Below, in pieces: positions 35,238-43,910 of a DNA stretch of 64,000 bases. The stretch comes from JBMNMS01 sp050953445 (lineage in GTDB: Bacteria > Bacillota > Clostridia > Peptostreptococcales > Anaerovoracaceae). The DNA lies in assembly GCA_050953445.1 (NCBI GenBank), contig JBMNMS010000001.1, positions 1,178,001-1,242,000 of the forward strand. Direction: 5' to 3'. The position numbers were made by a program, and so were the translations under genes. The stretch's first letter is position 1. The number at the start of each line of letters is the position of its first letter. The notes under the pieces were generated by a model. The model was given only the letters and a program-made list of their open reading frames with translations, was not told where the DNA came from and ran no database searches.

Positions 35238-35274
35238 CCTCCTCCGGCATATTATATGTGGAGGAGGTGTTTTT
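35238..35274 (+). terminator. Hairpin after polC whose 3' arm is the next gene's ribosome binding site
   Basis: Perfect 8-bp stem cctcctcc (35238-35245) with ggaggagg (35260-35267), 14-nt loop, then 'tgttttt'. It may terminate polC transcripts. The right arm is also the Shine-Dalgarno sequence for TTG 35277, so the folded form would hide it. Confidence 0.65.
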
Positions 35275-35276
35275 AA

Positions 35277-36263
35277 TTGGAAGAGATAATAGTGAATGGA
35301 TATGCCTATCCTTTTATTGAGGATTGGATTTTGGCGGAGGCGATACCGAATCTTACCTTTCTGTCCATGTTTACCTATGGAATAACTTCCAATGGGGATT
35401 TGGTACAGTTGGACGATGAAGAGCTGATAGCTAAGGCCGGGGACTTCGGTGTAGGCGCTCTAATGGTCCTAACAGCTATGGACGAAGATGGAAAATTTGA
35501 TAATGTTAAAGCCCATGAGATGTTCAACGACCCGGTTAAAATTCAGCGGTTAATCGATCAGATTGAAGCCAATATTAAAGCGAAGGGTCTTTCCGGCATT
35601 GATTTTGACTTTGAATTTTTGTTGCCTCAGGATAGGGAAGCCTATGCCGCATTTATCAATGATACCCGTCTAAGATTAAGCCAAAACGGATATTTTGTCT
35701 TAGTTGCGGCGGCACCTAAAACCTATGCTCAGCAACCCGGTTTGCTTTACGAGGCCCATGACTACAATTTGTTTGCCAAGGCGGCGGATTATGTGCTGCT
35801 AATGACATATGAATGGGGATATGCATACGGACCCCCTATGGCTGTCGCCCCCATCAATATGGTGCGCAAGGTTTTGGATTATGGAGTATCGGTAATCCCA
35901 AGGGGAAAAATCCTTATGGGTATTCCAAACTACGGCTATGATTGGACATTACCCTATGCGCCTGGTAATCCCCGGGCTGAAAACATTTCAAATGTGGAGG
36001 CGGTGGCAAGGGCTCAGCGATTCGGTGCAGAAATACAATGGGATCCTGTTGCCCAGTCGCCATGGTATACATATTTTGATGGGGAAGGAAACGAACATCA
36101 GGTATGGTTTGAAAACGAGGAAAGCATCAGGGCGAAATTAAACCTGGTTAACGAATACGGTTTAGGCGGAATAAGCTATTGGAATCTGATGTATCCCTTT
36201 CCGGGAAATTGGAGGGTTTTGAATTCGATGTTTAAACCTGTTGCCTATAGCGAGTTAAAATAA
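35277..36263 (+). CDS. GH18-family hydrolase (SleL/YaaH-like catalytic domain)
   Basis: 328 residues from TTG 35277 with ggaggagg upstream. It is nearly all glycoside hydrolase family 18 TIM barrel. The catalytic 'D-x-D-x-E' is Asp109-Phe-Asp111-Phe-Glu113 in 'GIDFDFEF', and 'LMTYEWGYAYGPPMAVAP' and 'GGISYWNLMYPF' fit the SleL/YaaH branch that attacks spore cortex peptidoglycan or related glycans. Unlike SleL it has no N-terminal LysM repeats and no signal peptide. In this gene the barrel begins almost at residue 5. A role in the spore or in cytosolic glycan turnover is inference. Confidence 0.88.
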   Translation: MEEIIVNGYAYPFIEDWILAEAIPNLTFLSMFTYGITSNGDLVQLDDEELIAKAGDFGVGALMVLTAMDEDGKFDNVKAHEMFNDPVKIQRLIDQIEANIKAKGLSGIDFDFEFLLPQDREAYAAFINDTRLRLSQNGYFVLVAAAPKTYAQQPGLLYEAHDYNLFAKAADYVLLMTYEWGYAYGPPMAVAPINMVRKVLDYGVSVIPRGKILMGIPNYGYDWTLPYAPGNPRAENISNVEAVARAQRFGAEIQWDPVAQSPWYTYFDGEGNEHQVWFENEESIRAKLNLVNEYGLGGISYWNLMYPFPGNWRVLNSMFKPVAYSELK

Positions 36264-36278
36264 ATGGCGATGATATGC

Positions 36279-36307
36279 TTTACAAGGCAATAATCATATT
36301 GTATAAT
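36279..36307 (+). promoter_or_regulatory. Promoter of tRNA-Arg
   Basis: -35 TTTACA (36279-36284), 17-bp spacer, -10 TATAAT (36302-36307), 46 bp upstream of the mature tRNA. Near-consensus sigma-A type. Confidence 0.85.
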
Positions 36308-36352
36308 AACGCTTGTACGTGGGGTGAGTGTAAGGCCGCTTTGCGTACGTTT

Positions 36353-36429
36353 GCACCCATAGCTCAATTGGATAGAGTGCCTGACTACGAATCAGTAGGT
36401 TGGGGGTTCGAGTCCCTCTGGGTGTACCA
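36353..36429 (+). tRNA. tRNA-Arg (anticodon ACG)
   Basis: 77 nt with encoded CCA. Acceptor gcaccca pairs with tgggtgt (G1-U pair). D arm 'gctcaattggatagagt', anticodon stem ctga/tcag with loop ctACGaa, and T arm 'gggttcgagtccc' with standard TTCGA. The ACG anticodon is expected to be deaminated to ICG to read CGN codons. Confidence 0.96.
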
Positions 36430-36436
36430 CTTGATT

Positions 36437-36478
36437 AAACCCCTAAATCCGTTAGATTTAACGTGTTTAGGGGTTTTT
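36437..36478 (+). terminator. tRNA-Arg terminator
   Basis: aaacccctaaa (36437-36447) pairs with tttaggggttt (36466-36476), followed by Ts. The loop contains its own dyad (taaatc...gattta, 36444-36460), so two folds compete. Confidence 0.9.
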
Positions 36479-36524
36479 ATGTAGTGTTAGGTGTTTGGAG
36501 GATGCGTTGAAATGGAGGTTTGTG

Positions 36525-37040
36525 ATGAAGCCTATAAAAAAAGCCGGAATCCTAATAGGTGCGACATTCGGAGGAATTGTGGGGGGAGTTATTGCAATAG
36601 CCGGTCATGTGACAGGGAAAAGGTTCCTGGATGATTTAGGTGGCAATATAGTGGATTCAACCATATTGACCGGAGAGATAGCAGGAGACGCGGTTAGTGG
36701 TGCCGCCCACCTGGCGGTAGGGGGGATGGAGGCAATTGGCGAAAGTGTCAACAGGAAAAAGGGCAACCCCAAAATGTATTTGAATATTAAAAAGAAACGT
36801 AGACACCTTTGTGCTGCCAAAAGGGATTTAAAAAGTGCAGGCAACAGAGTTTTGGGTAATATGGTAAGGAACTTTAAAATGACTGTAAACTCAGGTGAAG
36901 CCATTGTCCAAGGTGTATTAAAAGGAGACAAGGAAGGGGTAAAAAGGGAAATAAAGACCTTGGGAAAAATAATTGCGGTAGGTGCTATAACAGTCGGAGC
37001 AATTAAAGTAGATTCCCATGATGAGGATCAAATCAAATAG
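36525..37040 (+). CDS. Glycine-zipper membrane protein (unknown)
   Basis: 171 residues from ATG 36525 ('ggagg' six bases upstream; in-frame TTG 36495 is less likely). An N-terminal hydrophobic segment has repeated small residues ('ILIGATFGGIVGGVIAIAG'), the GxxxG pattern of glycine-zipper membrane proteins. A second weakly hydrophobic stretch is rich in Ala/Gly (~55-75), then a basic region ('KKKRRHLCAAKRDLK'). A final helix 'GKIIAVGAITVGAIKVD' could also enter a membrane. No known domain recognised. Single-gene unit between a tRNA terminator and its own terminator. Confidence 0.7.
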   Translation: MKPIKKAGILIGATFGGIVGGVIAIAGHVTGKRFLDDLGGNIVDSTILTGEIAGDAVSGAAHLAVGGMEAIGESVNRKKGNPKMYLNIKKKRRHLCAAKRDLKSAGNRVLGNMVRNFKMTVNSGEAIVQGVLKGDKEGVKREIKTLGKIIAVGAITVGAIKVDSHDEDQIK

Positions 37041-37075
37041 GAGGCAGGCTTATTAAATCACCCTGCCTCCTTTTT
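37040..37075 (+). terminator. Rho-independent terminator
   Basis: ggaggcag (37040-37047) pairs with ctgcctcc (37063-37070), followed by TTTTT. It begins on the last base of the stop codon and also separates this gene from the convergent serA. Confidence 0.92.
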
Positions 37076-37100
37076 GATTATCAGCTTCAAATACACTGAC

Positions 37101-38270
37101 TCATCTTTTACGGTTTGGAATAACCCTTATGGCGGTTACACCTTCAATATCCAGAAGTTTTTTAACGTCATCTTCCGTGACATCCGTATCTACATCCACC
37201 AGGGTACAGGCTAAATCTCCTTTGCTTCTATTAATCATATCGCTGATATTGATTCCCATATCGGCAAAGGTACCGGTTATCTGGGTTAGCATACCGGACA
37301 CATTGGTGTTCAACACGACTATACGTGCTTTGGCGGTAGATACCCCCATGTTACAGGTGGGATAGTTTACCGAATTGACAATATTGCCATTTTCCAGATA
37401 ATCCTTCATCTGATCTACCGCCATGATGGCGCAATTCTCTTCGGATTCTGAGGTGGATGCTCCCAGGTGCGGTATGCAGACCACTTTTTCATTTTCCACC
37501 AGCTTATCATTGGGAAAGTCGGTGATATAATAACCTAATTTTCCGCTTTCCAACGCTTCAGCAGCATCCCCGTCATCTACAATTATATCCCTTGAAAAAT
37601 TAAGAAGGGAAACTCCGTCCTTCATCAAGGCAAATCGATCCTTATTTATCATCTGCTTGGTGTTTTCAATGGCAGGCACATGTATTGAGATGAAATCACA
37701 AAGGGGAAGCATAGCATCCATGCTTTCGTACACTTCCACATCAGAGGATAGCTGATGTGCCGATGTTATGGACATATAAGGGTCATGGCCTATGACCTTC
37801 ATGCCCAGAGCATGTGCTGAATTGGCAACCATTACGCCGATGGCTCCAAGCCCTATTACCCCTAAGGTTTTCCCTTTGATTTCCTGGCCGGCAAACATGG
37901 ATTTATTCTTTTCAACGGTGATAGACACGTCGTCAGTTAGAGTCTTGGTCCATGCAACGGCATTGGAAAGGTTGCGAGCTGCTATGAAGAGGCCCGCTAA
38001 AACCAGCTCCTTTACTGCATTGGCATTGGCACCAGGGGTGTTAAACACCACTATACCCCGTTGAGAGCAGGCATCTATGGGAATATTATTGGTACCTGCC
38101 CCTGCCCTTGCTATAGCCAGAAGATTTTTGGGAAGCTCCATGGATTTCATGTCTTGACTTCTAACAATTATTCCATGTGCCTCTGTAACATCGTCTGTTA
38201 GAACGTACTTGTCCGTAAGACGATTTAAACCTACCGGTGAAATCTTATTTAACGTAGCAATTTTATACAT
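37101..38270 (-). CDS. serA: D-3-phosphoglycerate dehydrogenase with ACT domain
   Basis: 389 residues. D-isomer-specific 2-hydroxyacid dehydrogenase: substrate-domain 'IARAGAGTNNIPID', Rossmann 'LGVIGLGAIGVMVA', and catalytic-site segments 'LNFSRD' (Arg) and 'CIPHLGASTSESEENCA' (His). The C-terminal ~70 residues form an ACT domain ('RIVVLNTNVSGMLTQITGTFADMGINI'), which in this family often gives serine feedback control. First step of serine synthesis. It lies 23 bp downstream of serC on the same strand. It is the shorter type of SerA, without the extra intervening domain. Confidence 0.96.
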   Translation of the reverse strand: MYKIATLNKISPVGLNRLTDKYVLTDDVTEAHGIIVRSQDMKSMELPKNLLAIARAGAGTNNIPIDACSQRGIVVFNTPGANANAVKELVLAGLFIAARNLSNAVAWTKTLTDDVSITVEKNKSMFAGQEIKGKTLGVIGLGAIGVMVANSAHALGMKVIGHDPYMSITSAHQLSSDVEVYESMDAMLPLCDFISIHVPAIENTKQMINKDRFALMKDGVSLLNFSRDIIVDDGDAAEALESGKLGYYITDFPNDKLVENEKVVCIPHLGASTSESEENCAIMAVDQMKDYLENGNIVNSVNYPTCNMGVSTAKARIVVLNTNVSGMLTQITGTFADMGINISDMINRSKGDLACTLVDVDTDVTEDDVKKLLDIEGVTAIRVIPNRKR

Positions 38271-38293
38271 TCAAAAAACCTCGCTCCAAATCA

Positions 38294-39385
38294 TCATTTA
38301 TTGTTTTTCTCAAATTCCTGCATAAACTGTATAAGTTTTGTCACACCTTCCTGTGACATTGCGTTATAGATACTTACCCGCATGCCGCCAACGCTTCTAT
38401 GACCTTCTAAGCTTACAAAACCAGCCTTTCCGGCCTCTGATACAAATTTCTTGTCCAGGTTAGGATCACCTGTTACGAACACCACGTTCATCAGAGAGCG
38501 ATCCTTTTTGTTCACCGGACATTTAAAAAGGTTACTGTTATCGATTGCATCGTAAAGCAGGGAAGCCTTTTTCTCATTGTATTCCTGCATAGCGGCGACT
38601 CCGCCTCTTTCCTTGATCCACTTAAAGGTGAGGCCGGAAACGTAGATCGGGTAGCAGGGAGGCGTATTATATATGGAGTTGGCATCTGCATGAGCCTTAT
38701 AATTAAGCATCGAAGGTACCGATTCATCGGCAAACCCTAAAAGGTCCTCTTTAATTATTACAATGGTCACTCCGGAGGGCCCTATGTTTTTTTGCGCCCC
38801 CGCATAGATTAGATCATAGTCTGTTACATCTACTTCCTCCGATAAAATCATGGAGGACATATCGCAGACCAGGGGAACCTTACCTGTATCCGGTATTTGA
38901 GTAAATCTTGTTCCGGCAATGGTATTGTTATGGGTGAAGTGAACATAGTCAGCATCTTTTGTGAAGGCAATCTTGTCCACGTCGGGGATATAGGAAAACT
39001 TTTTATCCTCCGAGGATGCCACAATATTTATTGTACCGAACTTTTTGGCTTCTGCCACAGCTTTATTTGCCCAGTAATCAGTAACGATGTAATCTGCAAT
39101 TTTGGATTTCCTCAACAGATTTAATGGAACCATAGCGAACTGAAGGGACCCGCCGCCATGCAAAAACAATACTTTATAAGAATCGGGTATGTTCATTAAA
39201 TCCCGTAGATCCTGTTCAGCCGTTTCTATGATGGATACAAATTCCTTTGACCTATGGCTCAGTTCCATAGCGGACATACCGCAGTTTTGATAATTTGTCA
39301 TTTCACCTGCAGCCTGCTCTAATACCTGAAGGGGCAATGTAGATGGCCCTGCAGAGAAGTTAAACACTCTTTCTTTTTTGTTCAT
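38294..39385 (-). CDS. serC: Phosphoserine aminotransferase
   Basis: 363 residues, class V aminotransferase fold. Start motif 'FNFSAGPSTLPLQVLEQAAGEM', 'GMSAMELSHRSKEF', 'LFLHGGGSLQFAMVPLNL' and the PLP-lysine segment 'YAGAQKNIGPSGVTIVII' (blocks). Converts 3-phosphohydroxypyruvate to phosphoserine. ATG preceded by 'aaaggagg'. First gene of a serC-serA operon; the phosphatase step (SerB-like) is not in the window. Confidence 0.97.
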   Translation of the reverse strand: MNKKERVFNFSAGPSTLPLQVLEQAAGEMTNYQNCGMSAMELSHRSKEFVSIIETAEQDLRDLMNIPDSYKVLFLHGGGSLQFAMVPLNLLRKSKIADYIVTDYWANKAVAEAKKFGTINIVASSEDKKFSYIPDVDKIAFTKDADYVHFTHNNTIAGTRFTQIPDTGKVPLVCDMSSMILSEEVDVTDYDLIYAGAQKNIGPSGVTIVIIKEDLLGFADESVPSMLNYKAHADANSIYNTPPCYPIYVSGLTFKWIKERGGVAAMQEYNEKKASLLYDAIDNSNLFKCPVNKKDRSLMNVVFVTGDPNLDKKFVSEAGKAGFVSLEGHRSVGGMRVSIYNAMSQEGVTKLIQFMQEFEKNNK

Positions 39386-39426
39386 TTTTTGAGCCTCCTT
39401 TAACGATTAGTTCTAAAATAATGTTC

Positions 39427-39435
39427 ATTATACCA
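39427..39435 (-). promoter_or_regulatory. Extended -10 promoter of serCA with adjacent dyad
   Basis: On the reverse strand TGgTATAAT covers 39435-39427, about 42 bp ahead of the serC ATG. A ttccc-tttg-gggaa dyad (39442-39455) lies at the -35 side and may bind a regulator. No T-box signature was found. Confidence 0.55.
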
Positions 39436-39547
39436 CAAGCATTCCCTTTGGGGAAATTGTTTATTAAAAGTTGGAGTAGTTTATTTATATTATCAAAGAT
39501 ATGGCTATCTTTTCTATGAAAACATATTGTTTTTCACCGGCTATGGT

Positions 39548-39575
39548 TTGCCTGATTATTAATTTATGATACAAT
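39548..39575 (+). promoter_or_regulatory. Promoter of the phosphoglycerate mutase gene
   Basis: -35 TTGCCT (39548-39553), 16-bp spacer, extended -10 TGaTACAAT (39567-39575). Divergent from the serCA promoter about 115 bp away. Confidence 0.65.
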
Positions 39576-39637
39576 ATCTGAATAAATATGACAAATAAGG
39601 TCTTTATTATTACCTTTGAGGATATGGGAGGTAGCTT

Positions 39638-40852
39638 ATGAAATATTGGATTTTACTTACTGATGGAGCTGGTGATGAAAAAATAGAATCCTTGGGAAAC
39701 AAAACGCCCCTTGAAGTAGCAGAAATGAAAAATATCAATGGTTTGGCAAGGCGTGGTACTGTAGGTATGGTGCGCACCATTCCCCATGGCATAGCACCGG
39801 GAAGCGATGCGGCAAACCTTTCGGTTATGGGATATGACCCCCGAAAATATCATACGGGAAGATCGCCTTTAGAAGCAGCCAGCATAGGTGTGGATCTGGC
39901 AGATACGGATGTAGCTTTTCGATGCAATCTTGTCACCCTGGCGGGGGATGGTTCATATGAGGATCTTACCGTTGCGGACCATAGTTCAGGCGAGATAACC
40001 ACCGAGGAAGCTGACGTACTAATTAAAGATATACAAAAAGCCTTTGGCAGCAGCAGGATAAATTTTTATACGGGAACAAGTTACAGGCACGCTATGATCG
40101 TAAATGATGGGGAAACTCACTACGATTTGACTCCTCCCCATGACATCTTGGACAGGAGGGTGGGGGATTATCTGCCTAAAGGCCAGGGAGTCGATTTCAT
40201 TTATAATATGATGAAGGAGAGCTACAACATTTTAAAAGATCATCCAATAAATATAAGACGTAGGGAGAAGGGACTTAACCCGGCTAATTCCATTTGGATT
40301 TGGGGGCAGGGTAAAAAGCCGGCTTTAACTTCATTTTTCGAAAAATATGGTGTTAAGGGAACGGCCATCTCTGCCGTGGACTTGATCAAGGGAATAGGAA
40401 TATGTGCGGGATTGGATACGGTTGATGTACCCGGGGCAACGGGAACAATAAACACAAACTATGAGGGGAAAGCCCGGGCTACCATTGAAGAATTTAAGAG
40501 GGGGCAGGACTTCGTATACCTCCATATGGAAGGCCCCGATGAATGCTCTCACCAGGGTGACCTGGCGGGAAAAATAAAATGCCTTGAGATAATTGATAGG
40601 GAAATCGCCGGTCCAGTCATAGAATATCTGGAAGGAACCGGTGAAGACTATAAGATACTTGTGTTGCCAGACCACCAGACCCCAATGCATATTAGAACCC
40701 ACTCACCGGATCCGGTACCGTTTGTATTGTTTGATAGCAGGGATATTAAAGCTGATGACGGACTGAAACAGTATGGAGAAACCGCTGCATCTTCCGGACC
40801 GTTTTTTGAAAATGGATACCAGCTTGCTGACTATTTTTTTATCGGACAGTAA
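39638..40852 (+). CDS. apgM: Cofactor-independent phosphoglycerate mutase, archaeal (ApgM) type
   Basis: 404 residues of the alkaline-phosphatase-like metalloenzyme superfamily. Metal motifs: 'LLTDGAGD' (Asp), 'IAPGSDAANLSVMGYDP' (nucleophile Ser region), 'HMEGPDECSHQGD' (Asp and His) and 'LPDHQTPMHIRTHSPDPVPFVL' (Asp, His, His). Interconverts 3- and 2-phosphoglycerate. It starts divergently from serCA, whose substrate is 3-phosphoglycerate, so the intergenic region joins two uses of the same metabolite. Ribosome binding site 'gggagg'. Confidence 0.93.
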   Translation: MKYWILLTDGAGDEKIESLGNKTPLEVAEMKNINGLARRGTVGMVRTIPHGIAPGSDAANLSVMGYDPRKYHTGRSPLEAASIGVDLADTDVAFRCNLVTLAGDGSYEDLTVADHSSGEITTEEADVLIKDIQKAFGSSRINFYTGTSYRHAMIVNDGETHYDLTPPHDILDRRVGDYLPKGQGVDFIYNMMKESYNILKDHPINIRRREKGLNPANSIWIWGQGKKPALTSFFEKYGVKGTAISAVDLIKGIGICAGLDTVDVPGATGTINTNYEGKARATIEEFKRGQDFVYLHMEGPDECSHQGDLAGKIKCLEIIDREIAGPVIEYLEGTGEDYKILVLPDHQTPMHIRTHSPDPVPFVLFDSRDIKADDGLKQYGETAASSGPFFENGYQLADYFFIGQ

Positions 40853-40882
40853 GCTAAAAGCATAAGTGGAAGGAACTATGGG

Positions 40883-42316
40883 ATGAAAAAAGTAATTGCA
40901 CTGGTAATAGCCATATCGTTGTTTTTGGGAACAGTACAGATGGCCTTTGCGACGGGAGAAAGGGATGTTGGTGCAGATGATCCCCTTGAGCTGGTAGCAC
41001 AGGCAGCAATCCTAATGGATGGGGGAAGCGGAGAAATACTATACGAAAAAAATAAAGATGTACAGCATTTCCCGGCCAGCACCACAAAAATGCTAACGAG
41101 TATTTTGGCCATAGAAAGACTTGATTTAAGTGAAACTATACCAGTAGACAGTGAAACCCCCTTTACCGAAGGGAGCCGGATGTATCTAATAGAGGACGAA
41201 ATCATCACCGGGGAGGAAATGATGTATGGTATGATGCTTGATTCCGCTAACGACGCGGCTGTTGCATTTGCTAAAAAGATTTCCGGAACCGTCGAGGAAT
41301 TTGCCGGTTTGATGAACAAAAAAGCCAAAAAATTAGGTGCAAAAAACAGTAACTTTGTAAACCCCAACGGCCTTCATGAAAAGGAGCATGTGAGCACTGC
41401 CTATGATTTAGCCATGATAGCAAGGTACTGTATGGCAAACGATACCTTTCGTAAATATGTTGGTACTTATAGCCATATTATTCCTGCCACGAACAAACAG
41501 CAGGAAAGACCTCTTCATAACACTAATCGCCTGCTCTACGATGAAAACACAAAGGTTGTCGTTGGTGGTGTGGAAAGACCTTGTAAGTACGAGGGTGTAA
41601 CCGGGATTAAAACCGGATACACCAGTCATGCTCAAGGCTGTTTGGTGGCTTCTGCAAAAAAGGGTGATATGGAATTAATTGCAGTAGTGTTGGCTTCCAC
41701 CGATTTAGATCGTTTTAGAGACTGTATCGCCATGCTGGATTACGGGTTTGAAAACTTTAAGACTGTTAAGGTGTTTGAAGCTAACACAGAGGTAGATGAG
41801 ATTAAAATAAAACGGGGCAAGGTCAACAGAATCCCCGTTATTACAGCGGAAACGGCAAATATTGTAATGCCTATTGATGGGGTGGAAAGAAGCCTACGCT
41901 GGGAAGCGGAGATATACCCATCTCTAAGGGCACCTGTAAAAAGAGGCGAGAAGGCAGGCACAATCAAGGTGTACCAGGGGGATATTCTATTGGGGGAATT
42001 TGATGCAGTGGCTGCAAAAGCTGTTCCTGAGGGAGGGATTCTTTCCCTGCTCGGTGTAAGCGATGGTACGATTAGAATTATAAAAAAGTGGATTTTAGGA
42101 CTGTTAGTTTTCTTCCTTGCGTTATTGATTGCATATATAATTTTAAAAAGGAGACAGATTAAGAGAAAGAAGAAAAGAAAAGCGGAAAGGATGAGGAAAA
42201 AAGAACTTGAGAGGCAAAGACCATATGGTGCCAAACGTAAATTGGATGATCCAATTGAGAGAATAGAAGTGTATCGGGATAGCAGGCGCAGATATGAGAG
42301 AAAACCTCCGTTTTAG
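40883..42316 (+). CDS. dacF: D-alanyl-D-alanine carboxypeptidase (DacF/PBP5-like)
   Basis: 477 residues. Signal peptide (~1-24), then a peptidase S11 domain with all three active-site motifs: Ser66-Thr-Thr-Lys69, Ser121-Ala-Asn123 and Lys243-Thr-Gly. A PBP5 C-terminal beta domain (~275-370) and a C-terminal membrane helix (~400-422) are followed by an unusually long basic cytoplasmic tail (RRQIKRKKKRKAER type, about 55 residues). Removes the terminal D-Ala of muropeptides outside the membrane. Located directly upstream of the dlt-like cluster (37 bp to the TTG start), so co-transcription with an envelope-modifying system is plausible. dacF is the closest named relative; dacA/dacB are possible. 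Confidence 0.92.
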   Translation: MKKVIALVIAISLFLGTVQMAFATGERDVGADDPLELVAQAAILMDGGSGEILYEKNKDVQHFPASTTKMLTSILAIERLDLSETIPVDSETPFTEGSRMYLIEDEIITGEEMMYGMMLDSANDAAVAFAKKISGTVEEFAGLMNKKAKKLGAKNSNFVNPNGLHEKEHVSTAYDLAMIARYCMANDTFRKYVGTYSHIIPATNKQQERPLHNTNRLLYDENTKVVVGGVERPCKYEGVTGIKTGYTSHAQGCLVASAKKGDMELIAVVLASTDLDRFRDCIAMLDYGFENFKTVKVFEANTEVDEIKIKRGKVNRIPVITAETANIVMPIDGVERSLRWEAEIYPSLRAPVKRGEKAGTIKVYQGDILLGEFDAVAAKAVPEGGILSLLGVSDGTIRIIKKWILGLLVFFLALLIAYIILKRRQIKRKKKRKAERMRKKELERQRPYGAKRKLDDPIERIEVYRDSRRRYERKPPF

Positions 42317-42353
42317 CCTGTGAAATATTTTGCTAAGGATTAGGGTGGAATCG

Positions 42354-43910
42354 TTGAAAGTAAATGTGCTTGAATATTTGGAGGAAACTAGGGAGAAAAT
42401 ACCGGGGAAGACAGCTTTTATCGATGCGGTAGGGTCTGTGGACTTCACTGAGCTTGTGAATAAAGGCAAATCCCTGGGGTGTTACATTCAGCGTATGCTG
42501 GGAGGGAAAAGAGGCTGCCCTGTAATGGTATTGGTGAATAGAAATATTTCCAGTATAATTTCCTTTCTTGGGGTGTTGTACAGCGGCAATTTCTATGTGC
42601 CTATCGATAATCAAACCCCTGAAACCCGCTTGAATTCCATAGCAACATCCCTTTTGCCGGCCGCATATATTGTGCCACCGGGAGATGAAAAGGTAACGAT
42701 ATGCCAGGAGAAACTAAATTCCCATTGTGTTGAAATAGCATATGAAGAAGCCATAAAAGAAAAGGTGGATGATGGTTTGCTGGAAAACATACGGGCAGCT
42801 TCCATAGATACGGATCCGGTATACGTTATGTTTACCTCAGGATCTACGGGTATTCCCAAGGGAGTGACCATCACCCATAGGGGGATTATAGATTTGATGG
42901 AATGGTTAAAGGAAACCTTTGGTTTTTCGGAAACGGATATTATCGGAAACCAAACGCCATTTTATTTTGATGCCTCTGTAAAGGATATTTATACATGTTT
43001 TAGAACCGGGGCTACTGTGGATATAATCCCCAAAAACCTTTTTGCCATGCCCGTAAGATTGGTTCAACATCTAAACGAAAGGAAAATAAACACCATCATG
43101 TGGGCCACATCTGCTATAAAGCTGCTGGCTAATCTGGATGTGTTTAAAGAAATAAAACCTGAATACTTGTGCAGGATAGTTTTTGCCGGGGAAAACATGC
43201 CGGGTAAACAATATAATGTGTGGAAAAGGGCGGTTCCCAAAGGAAGGTTTTACAATCTGTATGGGCCGACAGAAATAACTGTGGACTGTACCTGGTATGA
43301 AGTGGATCGGGAATTTTCGGATAATGAAAGCATACCCATAGGAAAGACTTGTAGAAACATGGAAATACTCCTTTTGGATGAAGCAGGCAACCCAGTAAAG
43401 GATGAAGAGGTAGGAGAAATATATATTAGAGGAACCGGAGTTGCTCCCGGGTACTATAATAATCCCTTACAAACAGAGAGTGCCTTTGTGCAAAATCCTC
43501 TTCATAACAGTTATCCGGAAAAGGTATATCGATCCGGGGATATGGCTCGATACAATCGGTATGGGGAGCTGATTTTCGTCGCCAGAGGGGACAAGCAGAT
43601 TAAGCATTTGGGTAACAGGATAGAGCTTGGTGAAATAGAGACAGCAGTGAATTCGTTGCCCGGAATAGAAGAGGCGATCTGTTTTTATGATAGCCTGCGG
43701 GAAAGAATCGTATTAGCCTATAAGGGTAAGGATATTACAAGGGCAGATATAGTAAGGGGGATTCGAAACAAAATACCAAGATACATGATTCCGGGTAAAA
43801 TGTATTCAATGGAGTCCATGCCGGAAACAGCCAATGGCAAGATAGACAGAAAAAAGATAGAGGAGGAGTTTCTAAATGGAAAAGATAGAGAATTTAATTC
43901 AATTGAATGA
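42354..43910 (+). CDS. Amino-acid adenylation enzyme (DltA/NRPS A-domain-like)
   Basis: 518 residues from TTG 42354 ('agggtgg' five bases upstream). Complete AMP-forming adenylation domain: P-loop-like 'MFTSGSTGIPKGVTITHRG' (~160), 'FYFDASVKDIY' with the Asp that binds an alpha-amino group (~206), 'NLYGPTEITVDCTWY', 'YRSGDMARYN', 'GDKQIKHLGNRIELGEIE' and the catalytic Lys in 'ANGKIDRKKIEEE'. It should activate an amino acid and load it onto the carrier encoded at 44724. Like DltA in size and setting, but the core 'GNRIELGEIE' is closer to NRPS A domains than to DltA's, so the amino acid need not be D-Ala. First gene of a five-gene cluster. Confidence 0.88.
   Translation: MKVNVLEYLEETREKIPGKTAFIDAVGSVDFTELVNKGKSLGCYIQRMLGGKRGCPVMVLVNRNISSIISFLGVLYSGNFYVPIDNQTPETRLNSIATSLLPAAYIVPPGDEKVTICQEKLNSHCVEIAYEEAIKEKVDDGLLENIRAASIDTDPVYVMFTSGSTGIPKGVTITHRGIIDLMEWLKETFGFSETDIIGNQTPFYFDASVKDIYTCFRTGATVDIIPKNLFAMPVRLVQHLNERKINTIMWATSAIKLLANLDVFKEIKPEYLCRIVFAGENMPGKQYNVWKRAVPKGRFYNLYGPTEITVDCTWYEVDREFSDNESIPIGKTCRNMEILLLDEAGNPVKDEEVGEIYIRGTGVAPGYYNNPLQTESAFVQNPLHNSYPEKVYRSGDMARYNRYGELIFVARGDKQIKHLGNRIELGEIETAVNSLPGIEEAICFYDSLRERIVLAYKGKDITRADIVRGIRNKIPRYMIPGKMYSMESMPETANGKIDRKKIEEEFLNGKDREFNSIE

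Noticed and set aside
39386..39637. Possible T-box or serine riboswitch upstream of serC
   Set aside because: No T-box sequence (AGGGTGG-type core) or glycine/serine aptamer pattern seen on the reverse strand; only a promoter and a small dyad.
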